Position numbers and translations under genes: made by a program
Assembly: GCA_003444085.1 (NCBI GenBank)
Contig: DLVL01000057.1
Span: 15,909 to 24,503 of the forward strand
Origin: Kosmotogaceae bacterium
GTDB lineage: Bacteria > Thermotogota > Thermotogae > Petrotogales > Kosmotogaceae
Direction: 5' to 3'
Length of the DNA stretch: 8,595 nucleotides
The notes under the pieces: generated by a model
Database searches by the model: none
The model's input: the letters and a program-made list of their open reading frames with translations, nothing else
Told to the model about the DNA's origin: nothing
Part shown: piece by piece, positions 6,603 to 8,595 of the stretch
Position numbering within the stretch: the first letter of the stretch is position 1
How the letters are laid out: each line of letters begins with the position of its first letter

Positions 6603-6886
6603 GGTATTAACGATGTGCTGCGAAGCGGATTGAGCAAGGAACGCTCAAAAAGCGAAGCGTGAAAGAGCATCACGCGAAGCTTAATACCAGAACCAGGTCT
6701 GAAGCGGAACCACAAGAACAGTGGCGAAGCGAATCAGGCAAAAATCTGCCTGAGAAGCGGATCGTCGCTCAGCGGAACTTTCGCATCTTTCTCAATCAGT
6801 CTATTTCGTTGAACGTGGGTTCTTGATAGTCCGGTCTTTGGGGGTTGAGATCTTCGTCGGAGTCTTCGTAAATCGTCTCTTGATCT
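6603..6886 (+). repeat. Conserved 3' element 1: stem-loop array plus invariant tail
   Basis: Starts right after the TAA of ATP-grasp copy 1. From 6620 to 6886 it matches the element after copy 2 with 13 substitutions and one indel (about 95%, hand count). The first part contains six GAAGC sites (6622, 6654, 6676, 6701, 6726, 6754), four within GCGAAGC, separating small stem-loops. TTGAGC/GCTCAA (6630-6648) has loop AAGGAAC. GCGTGA/TCACGC (6657-6675) has loop AAGAGCA. ATACC/GGTCT (6684-6700, one mismatch) has loop AGAACCA. CCAC/GTGG (6710-6724) has loop AAGAACA. TCAGGCA/TGCCTGA (6734-6753) has loop AAAATC. Also GGTATTAA (6603-6610) is perfectly complementary to TTAATACC (6681-6688). The tail (6775-6886) differs from element 2 at only three bases. 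The one-base indel makes a coding role unlikely. Function unknown; it could be a 3'-UTR structure or a dispersed genomic repeat. Confidence 0.7.
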
Positions 6887-6991
6887 TTACGCTACCCTCT
6901 ACCCTGATTCTGGAAACCTTCAACTGCACTTTAAACTTGTTCTCCCCATGAGTGTCACATCTATTCGGAGACACTGCGTTATTCACAGATG
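6887..6991 (+). other. Intergenic spacer with nothing recognised
   Basis: Between the repeat element and the copy 2 palindrome. Apart from a tandem CTACCCT pair (6892-6905) and an inverted CGTAAA/TTTACG spanning 6867-6891, I see no gene, RNA or terminator here. Confidence 0.5.
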
Positions 6992-7020
6992 TGAAATGAA
7001 TGTTTCATTTTACAAACATC
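6988..7020. promoter_or_regulatory. Palindromic candidate operator upstream of ATP-grasp copy 2
   Basis: AAATGAA-TGT-TTCATTT (6994-7010) is a perfect 7-bp inverted repeat, framed by GATGT (6988-6992) and ACATC (7016-7020). It contains TGAAAT-N4-GTTTCA (6992-7007), the same layout as TGAAAT-N4-ATTTCA upstream of copy 1. It starts 63 nt before TATAAT, against 52 nt in copy 1, a difference of about one helical turn. Confidence 0.5.
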
Positions 7021-7054
7021 ATCTTGAAAACACAGTTGCTGGTAGGTATTATTC

Positions 7055-7060
7055 TATAAT
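7055..7060 (+). promoter_or_regulatory. -10 box (TATAAT) for ATP-grasp copy 2
   Basis: Perfect TATAAT 32 nt before ATG 7093, again with a poor -35 (ACAGTT at 17 nt). Confidence 0.48.
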
Positions 7061-7078
7061 TAGTGTGTCTTTACTCTT

Positions 7079-7092
7079 GGGGGCTGAGGATG
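7079..7092 (+). promoter_or_regulatory. Ribosome binding site of ATP-grasp copy 2
   Basis: GGGGG (7079-7083) lies 9 nt before ATG 7093, followed by CTGAGGATG. It matches the copy 1 site apart from one indel and one base. An adjacent in-frame ATG at 7090 could also be used. Confidence 0.68.
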
Positions 7093-8313
7093 ATGTCCAG
7101 GATCTTGGTAACCACTGCCAGAATGTGGTACTCGTTGAATACGATCAGAATTCTTGCAAAACATGGTCATCAGGTATATGCCGTTGATAGCACCAGGAAC
7201 AGCGGAGGTCTGTACAGTAAGTATGTGAAAGAAAGGTTTCTCAGTCCGCCTCTAACCAGCGAGCCACGTGAGTATATTGACTTCATCGTTGATATTGTCA
7301 CAAGCAAGAATATCGATGCCATACTACCCTCATATGAAGAAGTTTTCGTGCTCTCCTACTATAAAGACTTACTTCCAAAGCAATTGAAGATTCTGATTTC
7401 GCCTTATCCAGTACTGGCAATGCTTCACGACAAGTATCACATGACCAGATATGCAGAACGTCTTGGTATTCCTGTTCCGAAAACCCTTCTTCTGAAGGAT
7501 TTCAGGCCAGAAGAATGGCAGTTCCCTGTTATTCTGAAACCAAGACGCGGAAGAGGAGCCGCAGGTGTCAAGAGGATCAAGAATCTCTCCCAGATGAAAG
7601 CCATCATGGGTACACTGAACAGCGAAGAATACCTTGTTCAACAGGAACTTCCCAGGGTTCAGTATTGCACAATAGGTGTCGCTTATGAGGGAGAGTTGAA
7701 AGGAAATACCATATATAAGAATCTTCGTGAGTTCCCGGAAAGCGGGGGTACAGGCACCAGCAGGCTGTCAGTGGAAGATGAGAAGATAACCGATTACATA
7801 AAACGCATTGTGAAAGATCTGAACTACACGGGCTTTTTCGCTGCAGATTTTCTCTACGACAAGAATACTGACACCTATAACATCGTTGACGTAAACCCGA
7901 GGTTGAATCCGGGCATTTATGCCGGTTATGTGTCGGGGGTCGATCTTCCTTCCATGTATATAGACCTTCTGTTGAATCCAGAATCTGTTAGAACAGCCTT
8001 TTCCAGAAATGGAACGGGTTCTTACACACTTTTTCTTGAGATAGGCTGGTTTTTCTCAACACTCTTCAAAGGCAAATTCAGAAGACTCTTCAGTATCTTC
8101 AAGAAAGGACCGAAGCTGAAAGAAGATGTCTGGGACTGGCGCGACATAAAGCCATTCTTCGTTGTCTTCTGGATAATGCTTCTTTCAGTTTTTGCAGGGC
8201 CCTTCTACGGAGGCGATCAGGAATTCGTAGTAGAAGGCGCGAAATTCGACGACAAACTCATTGAAAAGCCTGAAGAACTCATCGAGCTGGAAAAAGAGAA
8301 TATCGCTGTATAA
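7093..8313 (+). CDS. ATP-grasp ligase-like protein, tandem copy 2
   Basis: 406 residues, aligning with copy 1 without a single gap. All fold marks are kept at the same positions: KPRR with Lys149, AADF with Asp251, VDVNPR (265-270) and the DVWDW-x-D-x-KPFFVVFW block (345-360). Divergence clusters at 132-178 (the ATP-grasp loop region), 274-311 (after VDVNPR, likely near the substrate end) and 325-342 (basic linker). This suggests the two enzymes keep the chemistry but may differ in substrate. GRGAAGV (153-159) in place of SRAAVGV gives copy 2 a more glycine-rich loop, closer to a classical ATP-grasp loop. The first 201 nt differ from copy 1 at only nine bases, seven of them silent. The stop codon is followed at once by element 2. 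Start ATG 7093 is chosen over 7090 and 7063 by alignment and ribosome site. Confidence 0.85.
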   Translation: MSRILVTTARMWYSLNTIRILAKHGHQVYAVDSTRNSGGLYSKYVKERFLSPPLTSEPREYIDFIVDIVTSKNIDAILPSYEEVFVLSYYKDLLPKQLKILISPYPVLAMLHDKYHMTRYAERLGIPVPKTLLLKDFRPEEWQFPVILKPRRGRGAAGVKRIKNLSQMKAIMGTLNSEEYLVQQELPRVQYCTIGVAYEGELKGNTIYKNLREFPESGGTGTSRLSVEDEKITDYIKRIVKDLNYTGFFAADFLYDKNTDTYNIVDVNPRLNPGIYAGYVSGVDLPSMYIDLLLNPESVRTAFSRNGTGSYTLFLEIGWFFSTLFKGKFRRLFSIFKKGPKLKEDVWDWRDIKPFFVVFWIMLLSVFAGPFYGGDQEFVVEGAKFDDKLIEKPEELIELEKENIAV

Positions 8314-8595
8314 GGCAGCAGGAGATGCTGCGAAGCGGATTGAGCAAGGAACGCTCAAGAAGCGAAGCGTGAAGAGCATCAAGCGAAGCTTAAGACCAAA
8401 ACCAGGTCTGAAGCAGAACCACAAGAACAGTGGCGAAGCGAATCAGGAGAAAATCGACATGAGAAGCGGATCGTCGCTCAGCGGAACTTTCGTATCTTTC
8501 TCAATCAGTTTATTTCGTTGAACGTGGGTTCTTGATAGTCCGGTCTTTGGGGGTTGAGATCTTCGTCGAAGTCTTCGTAAATCGTCTCTTGATCT
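8314..8595 (+). repeat. Conserved 3' element 2: stem-loop array plus tail, cut by window end
   Basis: Second copy of the element at 6603-6886, still matching at the last base of the window. It opens with a perfect hairpin absent from element 1, GCAGCA/TGCTGC (8315-8331, loop GGAGA). TTGAGC/GCTCAA (8340-8358) and CCAC/GTGG (8419-8433, loop AAGAACA) are identical to element 1. AGACC/GGTCT (8393-8409, loop AAAACCA) is fully paired here but mismatched in element 1. The second stem is weakened (GCGTGA/TCAAGC, 8367-8384) and the fifth is lost (8443-8462). GAAGC sites lie at 8332, 8364, 8385, 8410, 8435 and 8463. The upstream partner GGTATTAA of element 1 is missing here, and its partner site is also changed (TTAAGACC). 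Confidence 0.68.

Noticed and set aside
6630..6650. Intrinsic terminator after ATP-grasp copy 1
   Set aside because: The TTGAGC/GCTCAA hairpin is followed by A-rich sequence, not a T-run on this strand.
6706..6730. 16S rRNA fragment
   Set aside because: GTGGCGAAG recalls a 16S helix, but the similarity stops after about ten bases and the flanks do not match.
6620..6774. CRISPR array
   Set aside because: The repeated unit is only 6-8 nt, units are irregular (22-32 nt apart), and the intervals are hairpins, not spacers. No cas genes are present.
6603..6886. Insertion sequence or MITE
   Set aside because: No transposase, terminal inverted repeats or target-site duplication could be seen; the elements begin at the stop codons. 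A dispersed non-autonomous repeat is not excluded.
6801..6986. Minus-strand 61-residue open frame in the intergenic region
   Set aside because: No recognisable domain or clear ribosome site, and composition looks like read-through of the repeat tail.
8261..8521. Lys/Arg-rich open frame running through element 2
   Set aside because: The equivalent frame in element 1 is broken by a one-base indel and stop codons; the frame overlaps the end of the ATP-grasp gene and lacks its own start signals.

Overview
The window is ordinary-density bacterial DNA of medium GC with short intergenic gaps and Shine-Dalgarno-led genes. It has a lysine-fermentation gene, threonine aldolase, a PspC/LiaF-type envelope pair and a tandem ATP-grasp pair. 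This mix fits an anaerobic fermenter. My best guess is a Thermotogota (Kosmotoga/Mesotoga-like) genome, but that rests on general familiarity and not on a marker gene.

Layout. 1-486 (+) is the C-terminal, cobalamin- and PLP-binding part of lysine 5,6-aminomutase beta subunit (kamE), cut by the window edge. 523-1443 (+) is a diacylglycerol-kinase-type lipid kinase. Its 3' end overlaps, tail to tail, a leftward two-gene unit: a PspC-domain membrane protein (2765-2337) followed by a LiaF-like membrane protein with a beta-rich C-terminal half (2301-1423). 2766-2961 is a divergent promoter region. It serves that unit and a rightward pair: a small multi-pass membrane protein resembling Mpv17/PMP22 (2962-3507) and low-specificity threonine aldolase (3535-4572). 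The aldolase overlaps tail to tail with a HAD-family hydrolase (5206-4547).

The unusual part is 5207-8595. Two ATP-grasp ligase-like genes of identical length (406 residues each; 5382-6602 and 7093-8313) lie in tandem with a period of about 1.71 kb. Each has a TATAAT box preceded by a TGAAAT-N4-(A/G)TTTCA palindrome. Each is followed, starting at the stop codon, by the same ~270-nt non-coding element. The copies are mosaic by my hand count. The first 67 residues are 97% identical (95.5% in DNA), the other 339 residues are about 63% identical, and the downstream non-coding element is about 95% identical. The first ~150 nt of the element is a string of small stem-loops with different arms, several with a 7-nt purine-rich loop close to AAGAACA. 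They are separated by GCGAAGC(G) linkers. Element 2 is still matching element 1 at the last base of the window, so the repeat continues to the right and more copies may follow.

How the genes work together: kamE belongs to lysine fermentation. The lipid kinase and the PspC/LiaF-like pair all concern the cell envelope but are on opposite strands. The Mpv17-like protein and threonine aldolase are probably co-transcribed. The ATP-grasp enzymes probably form an amide- or peptide-like bond on an unknown substrate. Their hydrophobic C-terminal segment hints at membrane association. No RNA genes, transposase, CRISPR array or convincing intrinsic terminators were seen.
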